Source: Leucobacter luti
GTDB taxonomy: Bacteria > Actinomycetota > Actinomycetes > Actinomycetales > Microbacteriaceae
Length of the DNA: 64,000 nucleotides
NCBI RefSeq assembly: GCF_004217175.1
Contig: NZ_SHKI01000007.1
Span: 124,001-188,000, forward strand
Direction: 5' to 3'
Below the pieces are notes generated by a model. That model saw only the letters and a list, made by a program, of their open reading frames with translations, did not search any database and was not told the DNA's origin. A program made the position numbers and the translations under genes. The stretch's first letter is position 1, and every line of letters begins with the position of its first letter. Positions 9,745 through 18,544 of this stretch are shown here, piece after piece.

Positions 9745-11556
9745 CTACGGGCGGAGCCTGCGCCGGAGGAGTTCGATTCGCTTTTGGATCTGGGTCACCG
9801 AGGCCTGCGCCACCGCCGGCCCGCCGCAGACGCGGCGCAGCTCCGTGTGAATATCCTTGTGCGGCTCACCGGAGACTTTGGAGTACATGCCGACGAGACT
9901 TGAGAGGAGCTTGCGCTGCTCCCCCAGGGTGCGGTGCAACGCCTCGGGCGCCTCGGACTTGTCGGGCGCGTGCTCGAGGATCCCCTGGCGATTGGCGCTG
10001 CGGCGCGCCTGCCGCGCCTGCCGCTGCTGCAGTAGCGCCTTCACTTCCTGGGGTTCGAGCAGCCCGGGGAACCCGAGGAAATCGAGCTCCTCCTCGGTTT
10101 CAACCTCGGCGTAGCCGCCGAACTCGGCACCATCGAATACAGCGCGGTCGAAGTGCGCGTCCGACGCGAGCGCCTGGTACACGAACCCCTCGCCCTCAAG
10201 GAGCTCGGAGGACGCCTTGTCCTCGCGCTCAGCCTCGCTCATCAGCGCGGCCTCGGCGTCCCACATCTCCTCGGCGCCCTTCGGCCCCTCCAGGACGTGC
10301 CCGCGCTCCTTCTCAAGCTCGGCGGCGAGCTGCATGAGCGCCGGAACGTTCGGGATGAACACGGAGGCGACCTCGCCGCGGCGGCGGGACCGCACGAAAC
10401 GACCGATCGCCTGTGCGAAGAACAGCGGGGTGGATGAGCTGGTGGCGTACACGCCCACCGCGAGGCGCGGCACGTCGACCCCCTCGGACACCATGCGCAC
10501 GGCCACCATCCAGCGCGACTCGCCCTTCGAGAACTCGTCGATGCGCTCGCTCGCCCCGGCGTCGTCGGAGAGGATCAGCGCAACCTCCTCGCCGGTGACC
10601 TCCTGCAGCTGCCGCGCGTACGACTTCGCGGACGCGTGATCCGTCGCGATGACGAGCCCGCCCGCGTCGGGGATCTGCTCGCGCACCTCGGTGAGCCGAC
10701 GGTCCGCGGCGCGCAACACCTTCGCGATCCAGTCGCCGGCCGGATCGAGCGCGGTGCGCCAGGCCTGGGAGGTGATGTCCTTCGTGTTCCCCTCGCCGAG
10801 ACTTGCCTCCATCTCCTCCCCCGCGGAGGTCTGCCAGCGCATCTTGCCGGCGTAGACCATGAAGATCACGGGGCGAACGACGCCGTCCGCGAGCGCGCGG
10901 CCATAGCCGTAGTCGTAGTCGGTCAGCGACACGCGTGAGCCGTCGCCCTGCGGCGCGTACTCAACGAACGGGATCTGCGCGTCGTCCGAGCGGAACGGGG
11001 TGCCGGTGAGCGAGAGCCGGCGCCGGGCGGTGCCGTACGCCTCGCGGATCGCGTCGCCCCAGCTGAGCGCGTCGCCACCGTGGTGCACCTCGTCCAGGAT
11101 CACGAGCGTGTCGGTGTGCTCGGTGAGGAGCCGGTGCTGCACGGGCTTCATCGCCACCTGCGCGTAGGTGACCACCACGCCGTGATAGTGGCTGCCGTAG
11201 CCGAAGCCATCGCTGTTCGCGTAGTTCGGGTTGAGCCGGATCCCCGCGCGCGTCGCGGCGTCGGCCCACTGGGTCTTGAGGTGTTCAGTGGGGGCGACCA
11301 CGATGATCTGCCGCACCGTGTGGTTGGCGCGCAAGATCGCGGCGAGGCGCAGCGCGAACGTGGTCTTGCCTGCGCCAGGGGTCGCCGAAGCGAGGAAGTC
11401 TCGAGGCGCGGCGTCGAGATAGCGCTTGATCGCCTCCTCCTGCCACGCACGCAGCGTGCCGGCCGTGCCGTGCGCCGCCCGTTCTGGGTAGGCGGGCGGC
11501 AGATGCTCGGCTGCGCTGGTGCCCGGCAGGTGGAGACCCGGGTCCGAATCTGTCAC
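9745..11556 (-). CDS. DEAD/DEAH-box superfamily 2 helicase
   Basis: A 603-residue SF2 helicase-like ATPase. Walker A is ATPGAGKTTFALRLA, the DEVH box is LDEVHHGGDALSW, and motif III is SLTGTPFRSD. The helicase C domain ends with QAIGRFVRSRRRGE, whose Arg residues fit motif VI. The C-terminal about 150 residues are helical and charged, with a Gln/Arg-rich stretch, and have no recognised domain. This type is widespread in actinobacteria as a single gene; its nucleic acid target is unknown. It is divergent from the SGNH hydrolase gene. Confidence 0.85.
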   Translation of the reverse strand: MTDSDPGLHLPGTSAAEHLPPAYPERAAHGTAGTLRAWQEEAIKRYLDAAPRDFLASATPGAGKTTFALRLAAILRANHTVRQIIVVAPTEHLKTQWADAATRAGIRLNPNYANSDGFGYGSHYHGVVVTYAQVAMKPVQHRLLTEHTDTLVILDEVHHGGDALSWGDAIREAYGTARRRLSLTGTPFRSDDAQIPFVEYAPQGDGSRVSLTDYDYGYGRALADGVVRPVIFMVYAGKMRWQTSAGEEMEASLGEGNTKDITSQAWRTALDPAGDWIAKVLRAADRRLTEVREQIPDAGGLVIATDHASAKSYARQLQEVTGEEVALILSDDAGASERIDEFSKGESRWMVAVRMVSEGVDVPRLAVGVYATSSSTPLFFAQAIGRFVRSRRRGEVASVFIPNVPALMQLAAELEKERGHVLEGPKGAEEMWDAEAALMSEAEREDKASSELLEGEGFVYQALASDAHFDRAVFDGAEFGGYAEVETEEELDFLGFPGLLEPQEVKALLQQRQARQARRSANRQGILEHAPDKSEAPEALHRTLGEQRKLLSSLVGMYSKVSGEPHKDIHTELRRVCGGPAVAQASVTQIQKRIELLRRRLRP

Positions 11557-11623
11557 AGCGCCCTAGACTATCGGTAATGCGCGCACCAGACCCGGTGCGC
11601 CCTGGGAAGAATCGGAGCTTCGT

Positions 11624-12439
11624 ATGGCAGAGGATCGGGCGGGAATCGAACTTCCCTGGTCACGTTTCGTGGCCATCGGGGATTCGTTCACCGAGGGTGT
11701 TGGGGATCCGGACGCCGACAGCCCGGGCGGGTTGCGCGGCTGGGCGGATCGACTCGCGGAGGTACTCGCCGAGTACGATGACGAGTTCTCGTACGCGAAC
11801 CTCGCGGTGCGCGGCAAACTGATCCAGCAGATCGCCGAGGAGCAGGTCTCCGTGGCGCAGGATCTGCGCCCCGACCTGGTGAGCGTCTGCGCCGGCGGCA
11901 ACGACGTGATTCGCCCGGGAACTGACCCCGACGAGGTCGCGGCGAAGCTCGACCGGATCGTGGAGCGCCTCAGCGAGACCGGGGCCACGATCATCCTGTT
12001 CACCGGCGTCGACACGGCGTTTCAGCCGGTCTTCCGCAGCATCCGCGGCAAGGTCGCGATCTTCAACGAGAACGTGCGCAAGGTTGCGCAGAAGTACGAC
12101 TGCCTCGTGGTCGATCAGTGGTCGATTCCCGAGCTCCAGGACAGCCGGTTCTGGGCCGGCGACCGGTTGCACCTCAACGCGCTCGGCCACAACACGATCG
12201 CGCGCGCTGCGCTCGACGCGCTCAACGTACCGCACCAGCTGCCGCCACTCGACCCGCCGCCGCTGCCAGACCAGAACTGGCGCCAGGCGCGCAAGGAAGA
12301 TGTGGTGTGGGCGCGCGAGCACCTGGTGCCGTGGGTGATCCGTCGCATCAAGCACGTCTCGTCCGGTGACGGGATCGAGCCGAAGCGCCCACAGCCGGAG
12401 CCGCTGCGACCACCCCGTCACGGGACTGCCGCTGACTAG
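11624..12439 (+). CDS. SGNH/GDSL-family hydrolase
   Basis: A 271-residue esterase-like protein. Block I is FVAIGDSFTEG with the nucleophile Ser near residue 23. The oxyanion Gly (LAVRGKL) and Asn (VCAGGNDV) blocks follow, and the Asp-His pair is in DRLHLNALGHN. No signal peptide is visible, so it should act in the cytosol. It belongs to the actinobacterial group with a basic, Pro-rich tail after the catalytic domain. Substrate unknown (acyl or acetyl ester). Confidence 0.88.
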   Translation: MAEDRAGIELPWSRFVAIGDSFTEGVGDPDADSPGGLRGWADRLAEVLAEYDDEFSYANLAVRGKLIQQIAEEQVSVAQDLRPDLVSVCAGGNDVIRPGTDPDEVAAKLDRIVERLSETGATIILFTGVDTAFQPVFRSIRGKVAIFNENVRKVAQKYDCLVVDQWSIPELQDSRFWAGDRLHLNALGHNTIARAALDALNVPHQLPPLDPPPLPDQNWRQARKEDVVWAREHLVPWVIRRIKHVSSGDGIEPKRPQPEPLRPPRHGTAAD

Positions 12440-12461
12440 CCTGAAACGATAGGCTGACCGC

Positions 12462-12806
12462 ATGGCATCTCTCACGAAGCAGCTCGCAGACACCGTGACG
12501 CAGGTCGGGGTGCACTCCGCCTACGGCGCGCCCGTCGAGACCGGTGACGCAACGATCATGCCGGTGGCGTGCACCTGGTACGGCTTCGGGGCCGGCGAGG
12601 CCGGCATCGCCGAGGATCCGGCCGAGCCCGGTGACGGCTCGGGCGGTGGCGGCGGCGGGCTCTCGATCCCCGTCGGCGCATTCGTGACCCGCGACAGCTC
12701 GACCCGGTTCGAACCAAACGTGATCGCGCTGCTCGTCGTAGCAACCCCCTTCGTGTGGGTTGCCGGGCGGGCGCTCGCGCGCATCATTCGCGCGCTCAAG
12801 CGCTAG
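12462..12806 (+). CDS. GerW/YtfJ-like family protein
   Basis: A 114-residue protein resembling the GerW (YtfJ) family: a short N-terminal domain ending VACTWYGFGAGEAG, a Gly/Asp-rich spacer GDGSGGGGGGLSIPVGAFVTR, and a C-terminal hydrophobic segment at about 88-106. In Firmicutes the family is sporulation-associated, but in non-sporing actinobacteria its role is unknown. It follows the SGNH gene by 22 bases, so the two may be co-transcribed. It overlaps the convergent gluQ end by four bases. Confidence 0.65.
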   Translation: MASLTKQLADTVTQVGVHSAYGAPVETGDATIMPVACTWYGFGAGEAGIAEDPAEPGDGSGGGGGGLSIPVGAFVTRDSSTRFEPNVIALLVVATPFVWVAGRALARIIRALKR

Positions 12807-13762
12807 GCGCGCCGGGGGTACGCGCCGACGGACGCGGGCGGCCACGTCCACGGCTCGCGCGGCAGCAGCGCCGGATCGAAGCGGTCCAGCATCTGTGTGA
12901 GCGTCACCAGCTCCCCCGGCGCGGCGAGACCGAGTGAGCGGGCGAGAATCGCGCGCGCCGCTTCGGCGTCAATCCCGTCCGCGGCGAGGTCAGAGAGCGT
13001 CACCGCCCCGTCTCGCTTTGCGAGGCGCGCGCCGCCAGGTCCGAGGACCAGCGGGACGTGCGCGTACTCGACCGCCGGCGGCGACGGGAGGCCGAGCAGG
13101 CGCTGCAGCAGGATCTGCCGGGGCGTCGAAGACGCCAGGTCGTCGCCGCGCACGACCTGATCGACGCGCATCGCAGCGTCGTCGACCACGACCGCGAGGT
13201 TGTACGCGACCGTGCCATCCCCGCGCCGCAGCACAAAGTCGTCAATCTCACCGCGCGCACGGCCGAGCACGAGGTCCGTGAACTCGCGCTCGCCGCTCCC
13301 CTCGGGCACGCGGAGTCGGAGTGCTGGCAAGCGCGGCGCAATCGCGCGGCGTGCCTCCTCGCGCTCAGCGTCACTGCGATCCCGGCAGGTGCCGGGGTAC
13401 GCGCCGGGCGGCGCGTGCGGAGCGCTCGGCGCCGCGAGGATGTCGCGCCGCGTGCACGTGCACTCATAGACGAGGCCGGCGTCGGCGAGGCGCGCGATCG
13501 CCGCCTCGTGATCCGCAGCCCGATCCGACTGGAGCACGGCGTCGCCGTCCCAGTCGATCCCGAGCAGTGTGAGATCGGTGAGCTGGTGTTCGCCGCTTCC
13601 GGCGTCCCGAGCGCGGTCGAGGTCTTCGATCCGCATCAGGAAGCGCCGGCCGCTTGACCGGGCGAAGAGCCAAGCCAACAGCGCGGTGCGCAGGTTCCCC
13701 AGGTGCAGGTCTCCTGATGGGCTCGGGGCATAGCGCCCCGCCCCCGCTTCGTGCTGTGGCAT
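12803..13762 (-). CDS. gluQ: Glutamyl-Q tRNA(Asp) synthetase
   Basis: A 319-residue GluRS paralogue without the anticodon-binding domain. It attaches glutamate to queuosine at position 34 of tRNA(Asp). It opens with YAPSPSGDLHLGNLRTALLA (HIGH-type motif HLGN). A zinc site of CTC plus a later Cys pairs around YPGTC, and the KMSKS equivalent is LAKRDGAVTL. The length (about 300) separates it from full GluRS. The MPQHEAG start leaves a 164-base gap to the divergent oxidase transcript. Confidence 0.92.
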   Translation of the reverse strand: MPQHEAGAGRYAPSPSGDLHLGNLRTALLAWLFARSSGRRFLMRIEDLDRARDAGSGEHQLTDLTLLGIDWDGDAVLQSDRAADHEAAIARLADAGLVYECTCTRRDILAAPSAPHAPPGAYPGTCRDRSDAEREEARRAIAPRLPALRLRVPEGSGEREFTDLVLGRARGEIDDFVLRRGDGTVAYNLAVVVDDAAMRVDQVVRGDDLASSTPRQILLQRLLGLPSPPAVEYAHVPLVLGPGGARLAKRDGAVTLSDLAADGIDAEAARAILARSLGLAAPGELVTLTQMLDRFDPALLPREPWTWPPASVGAYPRRA

Positions 13763-13947
13763 TCGCCCATTCTCCCACGTCGCGCACCGCGACGTGATCC
13801 CGGCCGCTGTCGGGTTCGTACACCTGGCGGCGACGCCCGCCAGGCAAGACGCGCCGGTTGCACGACACGCCGCGCGGCTCCCTAGACTCGTGGTGATGCG
13901 CAGTTCGCCCGCGGGCGAGAGCGACCGTGACGACGAAGGAGACGACC

Positions 13948-15294
13948 ATGGCTGATCTACAGGACCTCGCTACGCGACTGGGCGACCGGCTCGTCACCGA
14001 TCCGGAGACGATTGCCGCGCACGCGCACGACAGCTCACGGGTCGGCCCCGAGGGCACCCCGCTCGCCCTGGTCGTCGCGCGCAGCACCGAGGACGTGGCG
14101 GCGGCGCTCAGCTGGGCAAACGCCCACGGCGTCCCCGTGAGCGTGCGCGGTGCCGGTACCGGCCTCGCCGGCGGGGCAAACGCCTACGACGGCGGGCTCA
14201 TCGTGTCGCTCGCGCAGCTGACCGAGGTGCTCGAACTCGACACTGCGAACCGGACCGCCCGCGTGCAGGCCGGCGTGATCACCGCAGAACTCGACGCGCT
14301 GGCGCGCACCGAGGGGCTGTTCTTCCCGCCGGACCCCGCGAGCGCCCGCACCTCGACCGTCGGCGGCAACATTGCGACGAACGCCGGCGGTCTGCGCTGC
14401 GTGGCGCACGGCGTGACGAGCGACTCCGTCGCCGCGCTCGTGGTGGTGCTCGCGGACGGCCGGGTCATGCGCACCGGCAGCCGCACCCGGAAGAACGTGG
14501 TCGGCTACGACCTGACGAGCCTCTTCGTGGGCTCCGAGGGCACGCTCGGCGTGGTTACGGAGGCAACCGTGCGGCTGAAGCCCGTGCCGCCGGGGTCGCC
14601 GCGCACGTTCCGCGCGAGCTTCGACTCGCTCGAGGCGGCCGGGGATGCCGTGACCGCAATCGTGAACAGCGCCGCGCAGCCGGAGGTGCTCGAACTCATG
14701 GACGCGCTCAGCGTGGAAATCATCGAGTCGTTCAAGCCGAGCGGGCTCACCGTTCCGGCCGGGGCGATGCTCGTGGGCCAGACCGTGGGGCTTGACGCGC
14801 TCGCGATTGCCGAGGAAATCACCGCGATCTGCCGCGCGCAGGGCGCCACGGACACCGAACTGTCGGAGTCTGATTCGCTCCTCGAGGCGCGGCGGCTGTC
14901 AAACCCGGCGCTCAACGCGCGCGGACTCAAGATCGGTTGCGACGTCGGGGTGCCGGTCGCCGCACTCGCCGAGGTGTTCCGCGGCATCGGCGAAATCTCC
15001 GGGCGGCACGGGAAGCGCGTCTCGACCGTGGCGCACGCCGGCGACGGGAACCTGCACTGCACCGTGGAGGCGCCCGACACGGAGGCGGGCATCGCTGAGG
15101 CCGACGCCGTGATCGACGACATTACGCGGCTCGCAATCTCGCTCGGCGGCACGATCTCGGGCGAGCACGGAATCGGATCCGTGAAGCGGCACGAGCTTGC
15201 ATGGCAGCTCGACGAGGCGGCGCTCGACGTGCAGCGCGCGATCAAGGCCGCGCTCGATCCGCGCGGGATCCTCACCCCGGACCGCGCGATCTAG
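13948..15294 (+). CDS. FAD-binding oxidase (GlcD/D-lactate dehydrogenase type)
   Basis: A 448-residue flavoenzyme of the VAO/PCMH fold. The PCMH FAD domain carries VSVRGAGTGLAGGA and PDPASARTSTVGGNIATNAGG, and the C-terminal oxidase domain holds VAHAGDGNLH and SGEHGIG, the two substrate/FAD signatures of this family. It should oxidise a 2-hydroxy acid such as glycolate or D-lactate; which one is not readable. The start ATG has an AAGGAG site five bases away; an upstream in-frame GTG at 13927 is less likely. No Fe-S partner is nearby. Confidence 0.88.
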   Translation: MADLQDLATRLGDRLVTDPETIAAHAHDSSRVGPEGTPLALVVARSTEDVAAALSWANAHGVPVSVRGAGTGLAGGANAYDGGLIVSLAQLTEVLELDTANRTARVQAGVITAELDALARTEGLFFPPDPASARTSTVGGNIATNAGGLRCVAHGVTSDSVAALVVVLADGRVMRTGSRTRKNVVGYDLTSLFVGSEGTLGVVTEATVRLKPVPPGSPRTFRASFDSLEAAGDAVTAIVNSAAQPEVLELMDALSVEIIESFKPSGLTVPAGAMLVGQTVGLDALAIAEEITAICRAQGATDTELSESDSLLEARRLSNPALNARGLKIGCDVGVPVAALAEVFRGIGEISGRHGKRVSTVAHAGDGNLHCTVEAPDTEAGIAEADAVIDDITRLAISLGGTISGEHGIGSVKRHELAWQLDEAALDVQRAIKAALDPRGILTPDRAI

Positions 15295-15654
15295 CCGCGC
15301 TGTGCGCTGGGTGCGCTGGGCGCGCAGCGCCCCCGCTCCCCGCCCCACCATCCCACGCCCACACCCCACCACCCCCATCACCGCGCCTTCCCCACCGCCC
15401 CACGATCCCCACGAGCGTGCGGCTTCGTCACGAGTGTGCGGCTTCGCGACAGCAGGCAAGCCGCACACTCGTGCGCGAGGGCTCCACTCGTGGGACATGA
15501 GGCGGCTGGTGAGGCCGGCGTGGCGCAGCCGAGCGCAGCCGGGCGCATCCGAGCGCAGCCAGCCGCGCCCGAGCCCCGCCGGGCACCCAGCCCCGTGGTC
15601 CATCGCCGCGCGCCGATACTGGTCCACGGGAGGGACCAGTGGGAGGATCGGCGC
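15295..15654. repeat. Intergenic region with REP-like hairpin
   Basis: A 360-base gap between two plus-strand genes. At 15429-15444 and 15458-15473 are perfect 16-base inverted arms (CACGAGTGTGCGGCTT and its complement) with a 13-base loop, preceded by CACGAGCGTGCGGCTTCG at about 15410. These are the same core units as in the 3870-4254 repeats. The rest is C- and A-rich (15320-15405) and low complexity, then GC-rich sequence up to the pdxY ribosome site (GGGAGG, about 15641). No supported gene. Confidence 0.75.
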
Positions 15655-16506
15655 ATGCGCATCCTCTCAATCCAGTCGGCCGTCGCGTACGGGCACGTCG
15701 GCAACTCAGCGGTGGTCTTCCCACTCCAGCGCCTCGGGGTCGACGTGATGCCCGTGTACACGGTGTGCTTCTCGAACCACACCGGCTACGGCGCCTGGCG
15801 CGGACCGATGCTGAGCGGCGACGACGTGCGCGAGATCGTGACGGGCATCGAAGAGCGCGGCGGGCTCGCGGGCGTGGACGCGGTGCTCTCCGGTTACCAG
15901 GGCAGCGACAGCATCGGCGACGCGATCCTCGACGCCGTCGCCCGGGTGAAGCAGCACAGCCCCGACGCGATCTATGCGTGCGACCCGGTGCTCGGCAATG
16001 CGGCGTCGGGCTGCCACGTCTCCCCGGAGGTGCAGAACCTGATTCGCGATCGCGTGGTGCCGGCGGCGGATCTCATCACCCCCAACCAGTTTGAGCTGGG
16101 GTTCCTCACGGGCACCACCCCGGACACGCTCGACTCGACGCTCGCGGCCGCGGACGCGGCGCGCGCGCTCGGGCCGAGTTCCGTGCTCGTCACGAGCGTG
16201 GTGCGCCCAGACCGCCCGGCCGACACCATCGAAATGCTCGCGGTCACCCCGGACGGCGCCTGGCTGGTGCAGACGCCGCAGCTCCCGCTGAAGGCGAACG
16301 GCTCCGGGGACGTCACCGCCGCGCTCTTCACCGCGCACCTGCGCCGCACGGGCGACCCGGCCGCCGCGCTCGGCCGCACCGCCGCGAGCGTCTTCGAGCT
16401 GCTCGAACGGACGCTCGCATCGGGCGAGCGCGAGCTGCAGCTGGTCGCCGCCCAGGACTCGTACGTCGCACCGCACGCCAGCTTTGAGGTGCGCCAGATC
16501 CGCTAG
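15655..16506 (+). CDS. pdxY: Pyridoxal kinase
   Basis: A 283-residue ribokinase-fold kinase that phosphorylates pyridoxal to PLP. It begins MRILSIQSAVAYGHVGN, the PdxY/PdxK N-terminus. The middle has YACDPVLGN and LITPNQFELGFLTG. The catalytic anion-hole region is KANGSGDVTAALFTAHL, with the Asp base in GSGD. ATG at 15655 is chosen because the upstream open frame is repeat-derived and lacks similarity. The gene ends 14 bases from the convergent crcB pair. Confidence 0.92.
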   Translation: MRILSIQSAVAYGHVGNSAVVFPLQRLGVDVMPVYTVCFSNHTGYGAWRGPMLSGDDVREIVTGIEERGGLAGVDAVLSGYQGSDSIGDAILDAVARVKQHSPDAIYACDPVLGNAASGCHVSPEVQNLIRDRVVPAADLITPNQFELGFLTGTTPDTLDSTLAAADAARALGPSSVLVTSVVRPDRPADTIEMLAVTPDGAWLVQTPQLPLKANGSGDVTAALFTAHLRRTGDPAAALGRTAASVFELLERTLASGERELQLVAAQDSYVAPHASFEVRQIR

Positions 16507-16520
16507 GCGGGCGCGGACCG

Positions 16521-16886
16521 CTACGCCCGCGCGAGCAGTATGCCCGCGACCGCGAGCGCAACGGAGGCGCAGAGCACGCCCGGGCCGTGCAGGAGCGCCG
16601 CGCCAAAGCGCCGCGCGCGCAGCAGCCGCAGCGTGTCAAGACTGGCCGTGCTGAACGTGGTGTAGCCCCCGAGGAACCCGGTGGCGAGCACCCCGCCGAT
16701 CGGATCGTCGAGCGCGGCGCCAGCGAGCAGTCCGAGGGCAAAGGACCCGGTCAGGTTCACGATCACGATCCCGATCGGGAAGCGGGCGCGGATCCGCTCG
16801 GGCACGCTGCGGTCGACCGCGAACCGCGCCGCCGCCCCCAGCCCGCCGGCCACCGCGATCCCGACCGCGAGCAGGAGCCCCGTCAC
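16521..16886 (-). CDS. crcB: Fluoride channel subunit CrcB/Fluc
   Basis: A 121-residue, four-helix membrane protein of the Fluc/CrcB family, which exports fluoride down its electrochemical gradient. Visible: GGLGAAARFAVDR, the NLTGSFALGLLAG segment with the pore Asn, and the GFLGGYTTFSTAS signature with the Phe-box region. A GTG start overlaps the stop of the second crcB by four bases (GTGA), so the two are coupled. Paired genes suggest a heterodimeric channel, as in other Gram-positive bacteria. No fluoride riboswitch was found upstream. Confidence 0.9.
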   Translation of the reverse strand: MTGLLLAVGIAVAGGLGAAARFAVDRSVPERIRARFPIGIVIVNLTGSFALGLLAGAALDDPIGGVLATGFLGGYTTFSTASLDTLRLLRARRFGAALLHGPGVLCASVALAVAGILLARA

Positions 16887-17377
16887 TGCGGCTCCCCCGC
16901 CTGCGGTGCGGGAGCGAGTCGGGCCGCGCCCCGGGCCAGCTCCGCGCCGCGCCAGCGCCGCCCGAGCCACACCCCGACGGCGCTCAGCGCCAGCCCGCCC
17001 AGCAGGGTCGCCGCCGCGTAGCCGAGCGCGAGCAGCGTGGCGCCGCTGAGCAGGAGCTCCGCGAGCTGCCCCGCGACCAGACTGTATGTGGTGAAGCCCC
17101 CGAGCACACCGGTCCCGAGCAGCAGCCGGGCCCGGCCGCGCGGGGAGCGGTCGGTGCCCCCGGCGTAGCGCTCAAGCACCACGCCGAGCATGAGCGCGCC
17201 GCCGAGGTTGACCGCCAGCGTGGCGAGTGGCCAGCCTCCCGCGTCGCCGAGCGCCAGCGCCACGCCGTAGCGCGCGAGCGAGCCGGCCGCCCCGCCGAGC
17301 GCCACGAGCCCGAGCGTGGTGAGCGACACTCCGCTCGCCGCGCCAGCGCGCCCCGCCGCGTCTCCCCGCGATGCCAT
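16883..17377 (-). CDS. crcB: Fluoride channel subunit CrcB/Fluc (partner)
   Basis: A 164-residue CrcB paralogue. It shows GAAGSLARYGVALAL, NLGGALMLGVV and GVLGGFTTYSLVAGQ, the same landmarks as the downstream gene but with an extended basic C-terminus. ATG at 17377 has a GGAG site; a GTG 33 bases upstream is less likely. Dual-gene Fluc systems usually need both proteins for an active antiparallel channel. Confidence 0.88.
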   Translation of the reverse strand: MASRGDAAGRAGAASGVSLTTLGLVALGGAAGSLARYGVALALGDAGGWPLATLAVNLGGALMLGVVLERYAGGTDRSPRGRARLLLGTGVLGGFTTYSLVAGQLAELLLSGATLLALGYAAATLLGGLALSAVGVWLGRRWRGAELARGAARLAPAPQAGEPQ

Positions 17378-17488
17378 GTCCGTCTCCGCTCGGCGCGCTC
17401 GATCGCGCACGGGTCAATCCTGTCACGAGCCGCATTTCATCGCCGCCTGCCCGTCCGACGGCGACGTAATTCGATGATGCGCTAGTCT

Positions 17489-17508
17489 AAGTTCGTCTTG
17501 TCGAACTT
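17489..17508. promoter_or_regulatory. Perfect dyad, putative metalloregulator operator
   Basis: Inverted arms AAGTTCG/CGAACTT (seven bases each) with a six-base centre, 29 bases before the start of the metal ABC operon and next to an A/T-rich stretch that probably holds the promoter. Position and symmetry fit an operator of a DtxR/MntR- or Fur-type repressor. Which regulator binds is unknown; none lies beside it except the distal GntR gene. Confidence 0.6.
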
Positions 17509-17536
17509 ATTTATTACACGCAGCTAAGGAGGACGC

Positions 17537-18544
17537 ATGTCCACCCATCCCCGCCCGCGGTCACGGCACACCAGCGCACAGCTCACACGAGGAGCGCGCG
17601 GAGCGCTCCGCACACTCCGAGCACTTGGCGCAATCGGAGCGCTCGGAGCGCTCGGGCTCGGCCTCACCGCGTGCGCCTCGGGCACCGCCCAGCTCGCACC
17701 GGCGACCTCCGCAGCGGATGACCGGCCCGTCGTACTCACCACGTTCACGGTGCTCGCCGATATCGCGGAGCAGGTCGCCGGACCGCACCTCAGAGTCGAG
17801 TCGATCACCAAGGTGGGGGCCGAGATCCATGGCTACGAGCCCACCCCGGGCGACATCGCGCGCGCTTCCGAGGCGAACCTGATCCTCGACAACGGACTCG
17901 GTCTCGAAGCCTGGTTCGAGAAGTTCGTGTCGGGACTCGACGTGCCCCACGTGGTGGTGACCGACGAGATCGATCCGCTCCCCATCGCCGACGACGCCGA
18001 CGCGGGCAAGGCAAACCCGCACGCGTGGATGAGCCCGCGCGTGGCTCAGCAGTACGTCGACGCGATCGCCGCTGCATTCACGGAACTCGATCCGGCACAC
18101 GCCGCGGCGTACACCGCCAACGCTGAAGCGTATCGGGCCGAACTGCAGGAGGTGCACGAGACACTCCTGGCGGATCTCGCGGAGCTCCCCCCGTCACAGC
18201 GAGCGCTCGTGACCTGCGAGGGCGCGTTCTCGTATCTCGCGCGCGACGCCGGCCTCACCGAGCAGTACATCTGGCCCGTGAACGCCGAACAGCAGGCGAC
18301 GCCCCAGCAGATCGCCCGCACGATCGAGTTCGTGCGCGCGAACGACGTTCCGGCGGTGTTCTGCGAGTCGACCGTTTCGGACGCGCCAATGCAGCAGGTG
18401 GTCGCAGCGACCGACGCGAGCTACGGGGGCACGCTCTACGTGGATTCACTCTCGGAGCCGGGCGGCCCGGTGCCGAGCTACCTCGAACTCATCCGGCACG
18501 ACGCCGCCACGATCACGGCCGCACTCACCGGGGCCGCGGAGTGA
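17537..18544 (+). CDS. Metal ABC transporter substrate-binding lipoprotein (cluster A-I, Mn/Zn type)
   Basis: A 335-residue lipoprotein: basic start, hydrophobic segment, lipobox LTAC at about residue 50, then a ZnuA/PsaA fold. Metal-ligand candidates are His in GAEIHGYEPTP, His in NPHAWMSP, a Glu in CEGAFSYLAR and Asp in LYVDSLSEPGGP. The absence of a His-rich loop favours Mn (or Fe) over Zn, but this is inference. It has a strong AAGGAGG site and overlaps the ATPase gene by four bases. Confidence 0.88.
   Translation: MSTHPRPRSRHTSAQLTRGARGALRTLRALGAIGALGALGLGLTACASGTAQLAPATSAADDRPVVLTTFTVLADIAEQVAGPHLRVESITKVGAEIHGYEPTPGDIARASEANLILDNGLGLEAWFEKFVSGLDVPHVVVTDEIDPLPIADDADAGKANPHAWMSPRVAQQYVDAIAAAFTELDPAHAAAYTANAEAYRAELQEVHETLLADLAELPPSQRALVTCEGAFSYLARDAGLTEQYIWPVNAEQQATPQQIARTIEFVRANDVPAVFCESTVSDAPMQQVVAATDASYGGTLYVDSLSEPGGPVPSYLELIRHDAATITAALTGAAE

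Noticed and set aside
12803-13762. Full glutamyl-tRNA synthetase
   Set aside because: The protein is about 320 residues and lacks the anticodon-binding domain, so it is GluQ.
17378-17430. Fluoride riboswitch before crcB
   Set aside because: None of the conserved blocks of the crcB motif were seen in the short upstream region.
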